Below, piece after piece: positions 12,420 through 20,693 of a stretch of 38,927 nucleotides of DNA. How positions within the stretch are numbered: position 1 is the stretch's first letter; the number at the start of each line of letters is the position of its first letter. The translations under genes and the position numbers were made by a program. Below the pieces are notes generated by a model that made no database searches, was not told the DNA's origin, and saw only the letters and a program-made list of their open reading frames with translations. Source of the stretch: an uncultured Bacteroidaceae bacterium (GTDB taxonomy: Bacteria; Bacteroidota; Bacteroidia; Bacteroidales; Bacteroidaceae); assembly GCA_905233285.1 (NCBI GenBank), contig CAJODY010000012.1, positions 1-38,927 of the forward strand. The letters run 5' to 3'.

Positions 12420-14849
12420 CTACTGAATCGCTACTTTTCTGCCTCCCTGGATATAGATGCCTTTTCTTGTCGGCTTGACATCGAGCCGGCGCCCGTCAAG
12501 TGTGTACCAATGATTATCCGAAGTTTTGCGGGCATCCGATGTCACAGAGAAAACGCTCATGGCATCTTCCGAGAGCGGGGTGACGGTCAGTCGCTGACAC
12601 TCGGGCATGGTAAATTCATAGATGTCTCCAAGAACGGTCTCACTGGTAACCGAACCGGGCTCCGTTTCGGTATCAACCTGCCATGCTATGATTTCCTTAT
12701 CACCAATCTTGCCATTTAATGTCACATCGCGACCCTGGAAGTATTTTCCATCGAAAGTTCCTTCGCTGAGCTTCACCCCATTAAAGAATATCTCGTTGTT
12801 TTCTTCATCCACTGAATTCTTCTCTATAGCAAAGGGCACCAACGGTTCCAGGTTGTAATACTCTGCAAGGTATTGGTGGAATATGTCGGTGCGTGAGGCA
12901 ATCCAAGTCTTCGCCCAATACACTTGATTGTCGTAATTCGACGCAGTAGGAATAAGGGCACGATGATAGGGGTTTTCTGTCTTTATCATTTCATACATAG
13001 GGTCCCAAATTTTGTGTATTCCGCGTTTATTTAGGAAGTCGCCTGTATAAATCATGCAATGGTCTGTGAACATACGGAAGAAATCCTCATCCTCCATAAG
13101 GTTGCGGAAAAGCAGAGTGGCCTCCGGCCTGTTGCCCCGAGGCGCTAAATCATCATAATCATAGTCGTTCATCCAGGCTATGGTGTTGTATGTCACCGGA
13201 CGACCGTGCAAACCCATACCGAAGTCGGTGTCCTTGGCAATCCAGCGCCAACGTCCTCCCTCCTCGCTGGGGCGCCACATGACAATGTTTCCACCAGGGA
13301 AATCACGATTGTCGAAATAGAGATTCATAATCATAAGATTGGCAAACTCCTCGCAGTCCATCCATTCTTCATATTCTGCCAGAGTATGACCTTTCTCTGA
13401 ATAAAAACTCCTAAACGCACGACTTTGGTCTATTGTGCCACACTTCAGTTCGTACCAGTTTTCTATCATATCAATATCTTCCAGACCACCATAGTTGGTG
13501 TAGATATTATCATCGTTCGAACGCTCTCTGATATTTAATATGCCTGTGTATTCCCCGTTTATATATACTATAGCCGGACGCCACGCCTGCCAATCGAGGT
13601 CGGCATGAGTTGCCATAGTACGCTGGATAATAGCGTCGCGCATATACAGTGTGTTGAAATCGTTTCCCGCATTGCGCAATGTCACGGATTTGAAATCCAT
13701 CACTCCCGGGCGCTGATTGGGAAAGAATTCATAATTGAGCCGTTTCTCTCCGAAACGTTTATGGGCATATATACACAAAGACTTACGTTGATTAGCTCGG
13801 GTAGCCTTACCAGTGATACGGGTTTCCGTCAGCTGATTCAGGGCACTCTCCGTATTCATTTCCTCAAAGAACTCGAAATTGACAGGGCGTCTCCAATCGA
13901 AGTTGTAATTCATCTCTCCATTCTTATATGTCCCTTCCACATATATGCCGATTTTAGAATCGTAAAGATAGTCAGAATCTGTGACAATGGATATGACAGG
14001 CAAAGTCAAAGGACGGTTTGTCGGGAAAAACAAATAGGACTGCGTCAAGGAACGGGGAGAAAGATATCCCTCACAGAACAGTGTGGCACGAATCACGGTA
14101 TTTTCGCTGATAGTGAGCGGACCTGTAAAAACCGGACTGTCAGCTGTCGGCTCCGAACCGTCAAGGGTGTAACGCACCACGGTGCCGGACGGGGTCTTGC
14201 TTGGCAACGTGATGTCCAACGACAACTGTTCCCCTTCGTTCATCACTCGTCCCAGATAATTGAAGAAAGGCTGACCAAGTACCTTGTCGCATATCTCGCC
14301 GCAGTTGGCCTTTCCTGGTGTGGGGTAACGCATATAGCCCCACTCATTACTGCCGTCATTCTTTCTGCCATAGGCAATATTGGGAGCAGGCTGTTTCTTG
14401 AGGCCGACGACCTTATCTACCAGTGTATTACGCTTAAAAAGATATATCTCACACCCCTTACCACTTTCCAGACGGAAATCGGTATGGATACCAATATTGG
14501 AATTGTACCCTTCCTTGTCACAATATATGAGTACACGCTCGCCTGCATGAATCTTTCGGGCTGGTAATTCCCACGATGTGGAAACATCGCTGCTGATGCC
14601 TAACTTGTATCCACTGAGGTTAACCGCACTTTTTCCGTTATTGTACAACTCTACCCACGAGTCTGGAAACTCGTTGATATCATCCATAATACAGTCGATA
14701 TTAGACTGCATTATCTCATTTATAAGTATTCGGGAATAGCAATGTGCATAACCGATAAGCCCTATTACAACAAATAAGAATAGGCGCGTATGAATTAAAT
14801 GGTGTGTTAGTACGCTATTGAATAATGATGTAATAATTAATGCTTTCAC
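12420..14849 (-). CDS. Secreted CotH-kinase-family protein with lamin-tail and chitobiase-like domains
   Basis: CotH proteins are atypical protein kinases, first known for phosphorylating spore-coat proteins; bacterial extracellular versions have unknown targets. In the 809-residue product, after an N-terminal hydrophobic segment, residues about 40-170 form a lamin-tail domain (INEIMQSN, WVELYNNG, NLSGYKLG). About 215-270 is a chitobiase/HYR-like module (VRYTLDGSEP). About 310-690 is the CotH domain with YINGEYTGILNIRER and the kinase-type metal motif KDTDFGMG. The C-terminus, WYTLDGRRLD to KGIYIQGGRKV, is the Prevotella-style tail seen on exported proteins. The start is GTG at 14849, 2 nt after the stop of the TolC-like gene. 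This makes it the last cistron of the RND efflux operon, an unexpected partner. Confidence 0.82.
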   Translation of the reverse strand: MKALIITSLFNSVLTHHLIHTRLFLFVVIGLIGYAHCYSRILINEIMQSNIDCIMDDINEFPDSWVELYNNGKSAVNLSGYKLGISSDVSTSWELPARKIHAGERVLIYCDKEGYNSNIGIHTDFRLESGKGCEIYLFKRNTLVDKVVGLKKQPAPNIAYGRKNDGSNEWGYMRYPTPGKANCGEICDKVLGQPFFNYLGRVMNEGEQLSLDITLPSKTPSGTVVRYTLDGSEPTADSPVFTGPLTISENTVIRATLFCEGYLSPRSLTQSYLFFPTNRPLTLPVISIVTDSDYLYDSKIGIYVEGTYKNGEMNYNFDWRRPVNFEFFEEMNTESALNQLTETRITGKATRANQRKSLCIYAHKRFGEKRLNYEFFPNQRPGVMDFKSVTLRNAGNDFNTLYMRDAIIQRTMATHADLDWQAWRPAIVYINGEYTGILNIRERSNDDNIYTNYGGLEDIDMIENWYELKCGTIDQSRAFRSFYSEKGHTLAEYEEWMDCEEFANLMIMNLYFDNRDFPGGNIVMWRPSEEGGRWRWIAKDTDFGMGLHGRPVTYNTIAWMNDYDYDDLAPRGNRPEATLLFRNLMEDEDFFRMFTDHCMIYTGDFLNKRGIHKIWDPMYEMIKTENPYHRALIPTASNYDNQVYWAKTWIASRTDIFHQYLAEYYNLEPLVPFAIEKNSVDEENNEIFFNGVKLSEGTFDGKYFQGRDVTLNGKIGDKEIIAWQVDTETEPGSVTSETVLGDIYEFTMPECQRLTVTPLSEDAMSVFSVTSDARKTSDNHWYTLDGRRLDVKPTRKGIYIQGGRKVAIQ

Positions 14850-14851
14850 CG

Positions 14852-16285
14852 CTACTCAATCATATTAGTTGCACCGCCTTTAGCTTTGAGGTATTTGGTG
14901 TAGGCGAGCAGGTAGTTGCAACGGGCATCGACGGCTGAGGCGCAGGCTTGTTGCCATAGGGTCTGAGCCTCGAGGTAGTCGGAGAGGGGTTCGACTCCGA
15001 CGTCGTACTGCTTGCTGGACATGCGCATGTTTTCTTCTGCCTGGAGCACGGATTTGTTGGTGATGGAGATTTCGAGGGCTGCTTCCTGCAGCTGGTTGGC
15101 TGCCTGAAGGAGTTCGAGCTGCATCTTCTCGTTGAGTTCTTCCTGTTCCATCTGGGTTATCTGGTATGCTGCCTTGGCTGAGCGTACTTTGTGCTGCCAC
15201 TCGCCGAAGTGAAAGAGTGGTATCTTGAGCATGACGCCGACGGTGGCTGAGCCGTTTTTCAGGAGTTTTTCGCCTAGGAATTTCACGCCGTTGACGTAGC
15301 CGTAGGAACCGAAGACGGCGAGGTTGGGCAGGAATTCGCTGCGGGTGAGCTTGACCTGCAGGCGTGCCATCTCGGTCTTGTCGTTCAGAAGGTCGTATTC
15401 TGGACGCTGGCTGATGTCAAGTGATGGGTCAACCATGGTGTTGTTATCGACAGGGATGTAGATGCCGTCGGTAGTGACGTCGATGCGCTGTGTGAGCGGC
15501 AGTCCCACTATCTGGGCGAGGTTCATCTGTGCCAGACGGTAGGCGTTGTCGGCCTTTACGATGTTGAGTTCGGCTTCGTTGAGTTTCACCTGTACTTTCA
15601 GGGCGTCGTTCTTGGTGCGCATGCCGTGACGTACGGCGCTCTCAACGTTTTTCTGCAGTTCTTCGAGCAGGGTTCTGTAGCTGCGTGCCACATCGCCCAT
15701 TTCCTTTGCCTTGATGCAGAGGACGTATGCCTGGTCGGTGTTGAGGAGGACTTCCTGTTCGGTGAGGCGCACTTTGTTGCGTGCCATGGATACTCCTACT
15801 TTGTTCATTTTATATCCGGCTGTTATCTTTCCACCGGCATAGAGGGGCTCAACGACGTTGATGCCTGCTGCGAAGATGTTGCCTATCTTCACTTCGAGCA
15901 TGTCATCGGGTATGGCAAAGCCTTGGGCTATGCTTTGCAGACCTGCTACGAGGGGTGTGTAGAGAGGGTTGGCGGCCAGCGAGGCGAGTACGCTCTTGGC
16001 GTTTGCTATTCCTCCTGCAAAGACACCTGCCATGTCGGAGTTGGGGGTTATCTTGCCTGTGTTGTAGAAGTCGGCTGCATAGACTTTGAAGTTTGGCAGG
16101 AAGTTGGTCTTCATCGCCTTGAGTTCGTATTCCTGCTTCTGAATGAGGAGACGTGAGGAAACGAGCGATTTGTTGTATTCGAGCGCTTTCTCGCGGCAGG
16201 CCTGAAGGGAGAGGGTCTCGGCACTGGCGGGCAGGATGGCTGCAAATGCTGCTATTATATATATAATGTGACGTCGCATAATCAT
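14852..16285 (-). CDS. TolC-family outer-membrane efflux channel
   Basis: The 477-residue protein begins with a signal peptide (MIMRRHIIYIIAAFAAILPASAE, cut at ASA|E). It continues with the repeated coiled-coil/beta-barrel pattern of the TolC family: LSLQACREKALEYNKSL, then ITAGYKMNKVGVSMARNKV, LTRSEFLPNLAVFGSYGY and QYDVGVEPLSDYLEAQTLW. It should provide the outer-membrane exit duct for the RND pump encoded just upstream. Its ATG overlaps the pump's stop by 4 nt (ATGA), so translation is coupled. Length and motifs are normal for the family. Substrate unknown. Confidence 0.92.
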   Translation of the reverse strand: MIMRRHIIYIIAAFAAILPASAETLSLQACREKALEYNKSLVSSRLLIQKQEYELKAMKTNFLPNFKVYAADFYNTGKITPNSDMAGVFAGGIANAKSVLASLAANPLYTPLVAGLQSIAQGFAIPDDMLEVKIGNIFAAGINVVEPLYAGGKITAGYKMNKVGVSMARNKVRLTEQEVLLNTDQAYVLCIKAKEMGDVARSYRTLLEELQKNVESAVRHGMRTKNDALKVQVKLNEAELNIVKADNAYRLAQMNLAQIVGLPLTQRIDVTTDGIYIPVDNNTMVDPSLDISQRPEYDLLNDKTEMARLQVKLTRSEFLPNLAVFGSYGYVNGVKFLGEKLLKNGSATVGVMLKIPLFHFGEWQHKVRSAKAAYQITQMEQEELNEKMQLELLQAANQLQEAALEISITNKSVLQAEENMRMSSKQYDVGVEPLSDYLEAQTLWQQACASAVDARCNYLLAYTKYLKAKGGATNMIE

Positions 16286-19200
16286 TTCACTTTAAAGAAG
16301 AGTGCGTAGAGCACGGGGATAAATATGAGTGTGATGAGTGTTCCGACAAAGAGTCCGCCCATGATGGTGACGGCAAGTGCGCCGAACATGGCATCGGGCA
16401 GGAGGGGTATCATGCCGAGGATGGTGGTGAGACTGGCCATCATGACTGGACGCAGACGTGATTTGGAGCTGTCGATGAGTGCTTTGCGAGGACGCACGCC
16501 CTGGCTTATCTGCAGGTTTATCTCGTCCATGAGCACTATACCGTTCTTTATCATCATACCTATGAGTCCGAGCACTCCCACTATGGCAACGAATCCGAAT
16601 GCCTTGCCGGAAAGGACTACCGACGGTATGACTCCGACGAGGATGAGCGGTATGCAGCAGAAGATGATGATTGGTTTCTTGAAGTCCTTGAAGAGCATGA
16701 TGAGGATGAGTATCATGATGATGATAGCCATAGGGAAGGCGTTGAATAGATACTTCATGGACTGGTCGCTGGCTTTCTTCTCTCCCTCCCATGTGAGGGT
16801 GTAGCCTGCCGGCAGTTCTATCTTTTCTATATCTGCAGCTATTGCCTTGCGTGCATCTTCGGTACCTATGCCCGGGCAAGGACTGCACTGGAGGCGCTGA
16901 GTGCGCTGTCCGTTGTAGCGGCACACGACGGGTTCTTCCCAAAGAATATCTACTCCGTTGGCAACCTGCAGGAGAGGTGTGGTCTTCGTAAGGGCACGGA
17001 TGATGTCGGCCTTGGTCAGGTTACCGGTAAAGAGCTGCTGTATGGTTCCACGATTGATATACTGCCCCAGACGCGGTGTGATGCTGAAGAGTTCGGCACC
17101 ATCGAGCCGTCCGACATCGTTGCCGTCGGGGTCGGTACATTTTACATATATGTGTTCGATGCGGCTACCGTCGTAGAAACTGCCGACAGGAATGCCACCG
17201 GTGTATGCCATGAGCGAGAGGGACACATCGAAACGCGAGAGTCCGCTGCGACGAGCCAGGGGCTGACTGTAATCTACGGAGAGCACGGGTACCTTGGGCT
17301 CCCAGTCGGTAGTGGGCAGGAATACCTTGTCGCTACGGTTGACTATAGCCATGGCGCTGTCGGTAAGACGGTGGAGGACTGCCGGGTCGGGACCATGGAA
17401 ACAGGCCTCGATGGGGTATTTCTTGTACATCAGGTTGTAGCGCTTGAACTTGACGTAGGCATCGGGGAACATGCGGTCGATTTCCTTCTGCAGTTCGTCG
17501 ATATGACTGACGAGGTCGGCTGGCGAGGTGAAGTCGATAATCAGTTCGCCATAGGCAATGGAAGGAGTCGGCATGCTGCGCACGAGGTTGTAGCGGCTCG
17601 GAGCACCACCCATCGATGCCGTGATGTGGGTGATGTAGTCCTTCTGCTTGAGGTAGCGCTGTATGGAGTCGAGGTCGGCTTCGGTCTGTGTGTAGTTGTT
17701 GCCTTCGGGCAGTTTGTACTCCATGTAGAGCTGGTCGTATTCCATATCGGGGAAGAAGGCCTGATTGAGGAATCGGTAGGAGTAGGCACTGACGAGGAAC
17801 ATGCCGATGGCTATGAAGACCATAAGCCAACGATGGCGAATGCCGTAGCGCAGTATGTTTTCGAGTACGGTGTATGCTTTTCCCTTGTACAGGTCGTCGG
17901 CAGGGGCGCTGTTCGTCTCGATTTGCTTCAGGTTGTCGGGAAGTGCCGAATGGTGTTTGCCCTGAGGCAGGAGCCAGCGGTCGGCCAGGATGGGTACATG
18001 GACGAGGGCCAGTATCCAACTGAGCATAAGCGATACGGCAATGACGATGAAGAGGTCGCGGACATAGACTCCTGCCGTGTCGGGACTGAGGAAGATGGGC
18101 AGGAAGGCGAGTATGGCTATCAGCGTGGCTCCGAGCAGGGGCATAGCTGTCTTCTTTCCTATCGCCGTGAGTGTCTCGAGTCGTGACTTGCCTCGTGAAT
18201 GGTCAACCAGAATACCATCGACGATGACGATGGCGTTATCGACAAGCATACCCATAGCAAGGATGAAGCTGGCAAGCGATACGCGCTGGAGCGTTCCGTC
18301 GAAATTAAAGAGTACGAGCAGCGAACCGAAGACGATTATGATCAGGCTGAGTCCGATGATGATACCGCTCTTCAATCCCATGAAGAAGACAAGGATGAAG
18401 ACTACGATGAGAACGGACTCGACGAGGTTTATCATGAATGTACTCAGGGCTGAGTTGACACGTTCGGGCTGGAAGAACACCTTATGGGTGGTGACTCCGG
18501 CCGGCAGACGGCTCTCCAGTTCCTGCATCTTGGCATCTACTATTTTTCCAATCTTCACGACATCGAAACTGGAGGAGCAGGCAATGGATATACCCAGGGC
18601 ACGCTCTCCGTCGTAGGACATTTCGTTGCGTGTCACACTTTCATATCCTTCGTATATTTTTGCTATATCCTTCAGGAGGAGCTGGTCGTTCTCGTGTCCC
18701 TGAATGACGACGTTGGAGATTTCTTCGACGCTGTTGAGCTTGTCGCTCACCGTGACACGTACCCTGCGGTTGCCGTTGTTGTAATATCCGGCATAGCTGG
18801 TGCTGTTCTGATTGTTGAGGGTCTGGATGACCTCGATAGGCATGACGCCGAGGTGAGTCATGCGGTCTTCGAGCAGTTCGATGTTGATACACTCGTTACG
18901 GCGACCATAAATGCTGACACGGGTCACACCCTCGATGTCGCCTATCTCGCGCTTAATCAGCTCGGCATAGTCTGCTAACTCATAGTCGCCCATTCCGTCG
19001 CCCGTCAAGGCGTAGAACATACCGAACACATCGCCGAAGTCGTCTTTCACTATCGACGCGGAGGCACCCTCGGGCATTACGCTCTGGGCGTTTGCTACCT
19101 TACGACGCAGGATATCCCATTCCTGTTCAATCTGAGCGGGTTTCGTGGTGGTCTTCAGTTCGACGGTTATAAGGCTCATGTCGGCATAGCTCTTACTATC

Positions 19201-19440
19201 CACATAATCGACCGAAGCCATTTCCCTGATGGATTTCTCCAAGGGGTCGGTAACCTCCAGTTCAACCTGATGAGCCGATGCACCCGGGTAGGTCGTGACG
19301 ACCATTGCCTGACGCACCTTTATCTCAGGGTCTTCAAGTTTGCTCATCGAGGAGTAGGCTACGATACCGCCTACCATCAGGCAGAAGACCAGGAAGTTGA
19401 CAAGGTTACGATTATCAAGTGCCCATTTACTTATGTTCAT
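16282..19440 (-). CDS. RND (AcrB-type) efflux pump, inner-membrane component
   Basis: The 1052-residue protein has the twelve-helix RND layout. TM1 is NLVNFLVFCLMVGGIVAYSS, and the porter domain includes YPGASAHQVELEVTDPLE. TM4 carries the proton-relay aspartates (MGMLVDNAIVIVDG), and the second half repeats the pattern (FVAIVGVLGLIGMMIKNGI). It exports drugs or other amphiphiles using the proton motive force and works with the adaptor (19437-20558) and channel (14852-16285). It overlaps the adaptor stop by 4 nt and the channel start by 4 nt. CusA-type methionine clusters are not evident, so a drug/amphiphile (HAE-like) class is more likely than metal export. Confidence 0.93.
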   Translation of the reverse strand: MNISKWALDNRNLVNFLVFCLMVGGIVAYSSMSKLEDPEIKVRQAMVVTTYPGASAHQVELEVTDPLEKSIREMASVDYVDSKSYADMSLITVELKTTTKPAQIEQEWDILRRKVANAQSVMPEGASASIVKDDFGDVFGMFYALTGDGMGDYELADYAELIKREIGDIEGVTRVSIYGRRNECINIELLEDRMTHLGVMPIEVIQTLNNQNSTSYAGYYNNGNRRVRVTVSDKLNSVEEISNVVIQGHENDQLLLKDIAKIYEGYESVTRNEMSYDGERALGISIACSSSFDVVKIGKIVDAKMQELESRLPAGVTTHKVFFQPERVNSALSTFMINLVESVLIVVFILVFFMGLKSGIIIGLSLIIIVFGSLLVLFNFDGTLQRVSLASFILAMGMLVDNAIVIVDGILVDHSRGKSRLETLTAIGKKTAMPLLGATLIAILAFLPIFLSPDTAGVYVRDLFIVIAVSLMLSWILALVHVPILADRWLLPQGKHHSALPDNLKQIETNSAPADDLYKGKAYTVLENILRYGIRHRWLMVFIAIGMFLVSAYSYRFLNQAFFPDMEYDQLYMEYKLPEGNNYTQTEADLDSIQRYLKQKDYITHITASMGGAPSRYNLVRSMPTPSIAYGELIIDFTSPADLVSHIDELQKEIDRMFPDAYVKFKRYNLMYKKYPIEACFHGPDPAVLHRLTDSAMAIVNRSDKVFLPTTDWEPKVPVLSVDYSQPLARRSGLSRFDVSLSLMAYTGGIPVGSFYDGSRIEHIYVKCTDPDGNDVGRLDGAELFSITPRLGQYINRGTIQQLFTGNLTKADIIRALTKTTPLLQVANGVDILWEEPVVCRYNGQRTQRLQCSPCPGIGTEDARKAIAADIEKIELPAGYTLTWEGEKKASDQSMKYLFNAFPMAIIIMILILIMLFKDFKKPIIIFCCIPLILVGVIPSVVLSGKAFGFVAIVGVLGLIGMMIKNGIVLMDEINLQISQGVRPRKALIDSSKSRLRPVMMASLTTILGMIPLLPDAMFGALAVTIMGGLFVGTLITLIFIPVLYALFFKVK

Positions 19441-20558
19441 AGCATTCCTCCTACGTTACTTTTTGAAGCTGGCTGCATAACCTCTACTTTCTGTCCGTCG
19501 GTCAGACAGTGTGCTCCTGTGCGGACTACCTTCTCCCCTACTTTCAAGCCATGCGACACGGTAACAGTACCATCAGGATTGATGACTCCGACTTTCACTT
19601 CACGGATTCTTACTACGTTCTCTTTCTCGTCGAGAACAAACACATGAGGTGTCTCGTCGTCAGTAATCAAGGCTGAAGCCGGTATGATGATGTCGCTGGA
19701 ATGCGGGTCTTCGTCGAGATTGGCTACCAGTCTGTTGCCATAAACCATTGTTGACATGCCGGCTGTGATGCCCTTATGGCTGGCTGCATCCTTGAACTGC
19801 AGGAATACGGGGTAAAGCTGATTGGCATTTGCCTCGACACCGGTTCTGACCACTTTGAGTGGGAACTGGCGGGCACCCGTCACATTGAATGTACAATAGA
19901 AATCGGTATATTCATCGAGATGGAGAAACTCCTTTGCGGGCAGGTCTATCTCAATCTCTACCCTGTCAGATGTGCTCAACTCGACTACCGGCAGACCAGC
20001 AGCCACGGCTTCTCCACTCTCACGTAGCTTACGTTTAACGAATCCCGACATGGGAGCAAGGAGACGTGTGTCGTTGAGTTGGTTGGTATGATTGCCTAGT
20101 TTCTGAGTTATCTGCTCCAGTCCGTAACGAGCCTTGTCGTAGTTCTGGGCTGTAGTGCTACCATCCTGATACATAGCGATGACACGCTCGGCATCGGCTT
20201 TTATCTGCTCGTATTCAGCCTTTGTGGCATTGAGCTGTAGGCGATAGTCACGGTCGTCCATGACGGCTATCACCTGTCCGGCACGCACATGGTCGCCTTC
20301 CTTTACTAATACACGACTGATGGTACCACTGACACGAAATGCGACGTTTACCATATCAACCGAACGGGTAAGTCCGGAGAAAGAAGCAGGAGGCAAAGCG
20401 CTGGCATCCCTGCACTCTGCGATATTCACTGCTTTCGGAGTTTCCTCGCTTTGCTTTTTCCCACCGCTACAGCTGAACAGAATGATTGCTCCACAAAGCA
20501 CTGCGAAGCAAATTACGATATGTCTGGAATGAAACATATCATTTACATTATTTCCCAT
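19437..20558 (-). CDS. RND efflux periplasmic adaptor (membrane fusion) lipoprotein
   Basis: This is an HlyD/AcrA-type adaptor bridging pump and outer-membrane channel. It has a lipoprotein signal (CFAVLCGAIILFSC|SGG), a biotinyl-lipoyl half (VLVKEGDHVRAGQVIAVMDD), a short alpha-helical hairpin, the second half (TRLLAPMSGFVKRKLRESGE) and the beta-barrel (DRVEIEIDLPAKEF). Three in-frame ATGs exist, at 20582, 20558 and 20537. 20582 lies only about 10 nt from the predicted transcription start. 20558 (MGNNVND) is chosen for its leader length; 20537 (MFHSRH) would also give a good signal peptide. It is the first gene of the efflux operon, with a consensus promoter upstream. Confidence 0.9.
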   Translation of the reverse strand: MGNNVNDMFHSRHIVICFAVLCGAIILFSCSGGKKQSEETPKAVNIAECRDASALPPASFSGLTRSVDMVNVAFRVSGTISRVLVKEGDHVRAGQVIAVMDDRDYRLQLNATKAEYEQIKADAERVIAMYQDGSTTAQNYDKARYGLEQITQKLGNHTNQLNDTRLLAPMSGFVKRKLRESGEAVAAGLPVVELSTSDRVEIEIDLPAKEFLHLDEYTDFYCTFNVTGARQFPLKVVRTGVEANANQLYPVFLQFKDAASHKGITAGMSTMVYGNRLVANLDEDPHSSDIIIPASALITDDETPHVFVLDEKENVVRIREVKVGVINPDGTVTVSHGLKVGEKVVRTGAHCLTDGQKVEVMQPASKSNVGGML

Positions 20559-20598
20559 TTTCTCTGTTGTTTGTTTGTACATTATTAATTTACGGCTG

Positions 20599-20630
20599 CA
20601 AAGGTAAGGTTTAACGAAGATAATTACAAA
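20599..20630 (-). promoter_or_regulatory. promoter of the RND efflux operon
   Basis: Minus strand: TTTG (20630-20627), 20 nt, TACCTTTG (20606-20599): a perfect consensus. Its -33 box lies only 5 nt from the -33 box of the divergent promoter at 20636. Confidence 0.8.
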
Positions 20631-20635
20631 ATTTA

Positions 20636-20667
20636 TTTGTGCTTTTCCCTCCTTAATTGTACCTTTG
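20636..20667 (+). promoter_or_regulatory. divergent promoter of the 20694 gene
   Basis: TTTG (20636-20639), 20 nt, TACCTTTG (20660-20667): a perfect consensus. The predicted start is near 20673, about 20 nt before ATG 20694. Confidence 0.8.
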
Positions 20668-20693
20668 CACCCATAAAACGAACAAAATAACCA

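Noticed and set aside
13605-14567. 320-codon plus-strand frame opposite the CotH gene
   Set aside because: The CotH, lamin-tail and chitobiase-like motifs on the minus strand are clear. The opposite frame has no recognisable domain or ribosome-binding site.
16325-16804. Met-rich antisense frame opposite the pump C-terminus
   Set aside because: The Met/Ser/Thr-rich composition is the reverse complement of transmembrane codons; no independent support.
17152-18186. Long antisense frame (344 codons) opposite the RND pump
   Set aside because: The underlying minus-strand RND gene is unambiguous. The antisense product is Val/Glu/Gly-rich without family features, as expected from a high-GC codon shadow.
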